This document shows, one piece after another, positions 63,640-64,000 of a stretch of 64,000 bases of DNA. The stretch comes from CAVURS01 sp963795385 (lineage in GTDB: Bacteria; Actinomycetota; Actinomycetes; Actinomycetales; CAVURS01), in NCBI GenBank assembly GCA_963795385.1, contig CAWCHK010000013.1, positions 58,940 through 122,939 on the forward strand, written 5' to 3'. The first letter of the stretch is position 1; each line of letters begins with the position of its first letter. A program made the position numbers and the translations under genes. Below the pieces are notes generated by a model. That model made no database searches. It saw only the letters and a program-made list of their open reading frames with translations, and was not told the DNA's origin.

Positions 63640-64000
63640 ACGAGTGGATAGCGACCGCTCGGCGGACCCGTGACGTGGGTCCGGGGGAGCCGGGCGTGTT
63701 GCGACCTTCGCCCGAGGGGTCGGGAGCCGCTGGCGTTCGCAGCTTGGCGGGCGAGGATCAGGACGTGGTCAACCGCGGCGGCGTCGCCGGCGCGGTGACC
63801 GTTCCCGTCTGCGCAGCGGGAGTGGTGAGGAAGTTGAGCACGCGCGGCCAGAGGCGGGCGTCGCCGTTGTCGTTGGCCAGCGGCGTGGTGCTCCCTCTTG
63901 TCCATCGGCCTTTCGCGCGTGGCGCCTGGCTGGTAGGCGATCAGGTCCCCGACGAAGGTGGCCCGCTCCGGTGGTACAGGACGTGCGGGAAACGGTCATG
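63640..64000. other. Region without an intact gene
   Basis: 361 bp. A minus-strand stretch (about 63900-63770) translates to PLANDNGDARLWPRVLNFLT, which looks protein-like, perhaps the C-terminus of a hydrolase, but has no intact frame. I see no promoter, repeat or RNA gene. Confidence 0.35.

Overview
The window is GC-rich (about 70%) chromosomal DNA of a free-living, respiring actinobacterium. The evidence is a 14-gene nuo operon, menaquinone genes, a rex-hemA-hemC-cobA/hemD-hemB operon, System II cytochrome c assembly and a BldN-type sigma factor. BldN suggests a lineage with a morphological life cycle (Streptomyces-, Frankia- or Geodermatophilus-like); I cannot name a genus. No rRNA, tRNA, IS element, phage or CRISPR array was seen.

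Layout. 1-1061: end of an amino-acid ABC transporter. 1202-4194: 2-oxoacid:ferredoxin oxidoreductase korAB, then rarD. 5369-22508 (minus strand): nuoA to nuoN in canonical order, ending in a polyprenyl diphosphate synthase; a geranylgeranyl-reductase-family gene lies upstream. 24218-33865: LhgO-like oxidase and a sugar-nucleotide/glycosyltransferase/membrane-protein cluster, with many single-base frame breaks. 33862-45378: menG, menF, menD, menC, menB, menE and menA, interleaved with a PAS-GGDEF protein, a NUDIX hydrolase, an LtrA-like protein and a PLDc_N-like protein. 45375-50134: DUF4229, a second PLDc_N-like protein, ccsA, resB, ccdA and tlpA. 50131-52201: phosphatase and hemL. 52241-53520: divergent marR/yceI. 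53567-59372 (minus): hemB, cobA-hemD, hemC, hemA and rex, again indel-rich. 59449-60624: glutaredoxin-like gene and HAD phosphatase. 60859-63124: bldN-like sigma factor and a DUF5667 membrane protein. 63135-64000: truncated plsC and STAS fragments.

How it fits together. Most of the window builds one machine: an aerobic electron-transport chain. KorAB reduces ferredoxin, Nuo oxidises NADH, and the men genes with the polyprenyl synthase and reductase make menaquinone. The hem genes make heme and Ccs/Res/CcdA/TlpA attach it to cytochrome c. Rex-like operators precede both rex-hem and the reductase gene, suggesting NADH/NAD+ control over both.

The most interesting signals are regulatory. Many first-of-operon genes have a TANNNT or NANNNT element 6-8 nt before the start codon, the signature of leaderless mRNAs. 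Two divergent pairs (menC/menB and ltrA/menE) appear to share one near-symmetric -10 element. A paired inverted repeat of about 30 bp recurs at two convergent gene ends, and a 12-bp tandem repeat sits just before nuoA. Regions 24.2-35.1 kb and 54.3-59.0 kb carry dense single-base indels that hit essential genes; I read these as sequence errors rather than gene decay.
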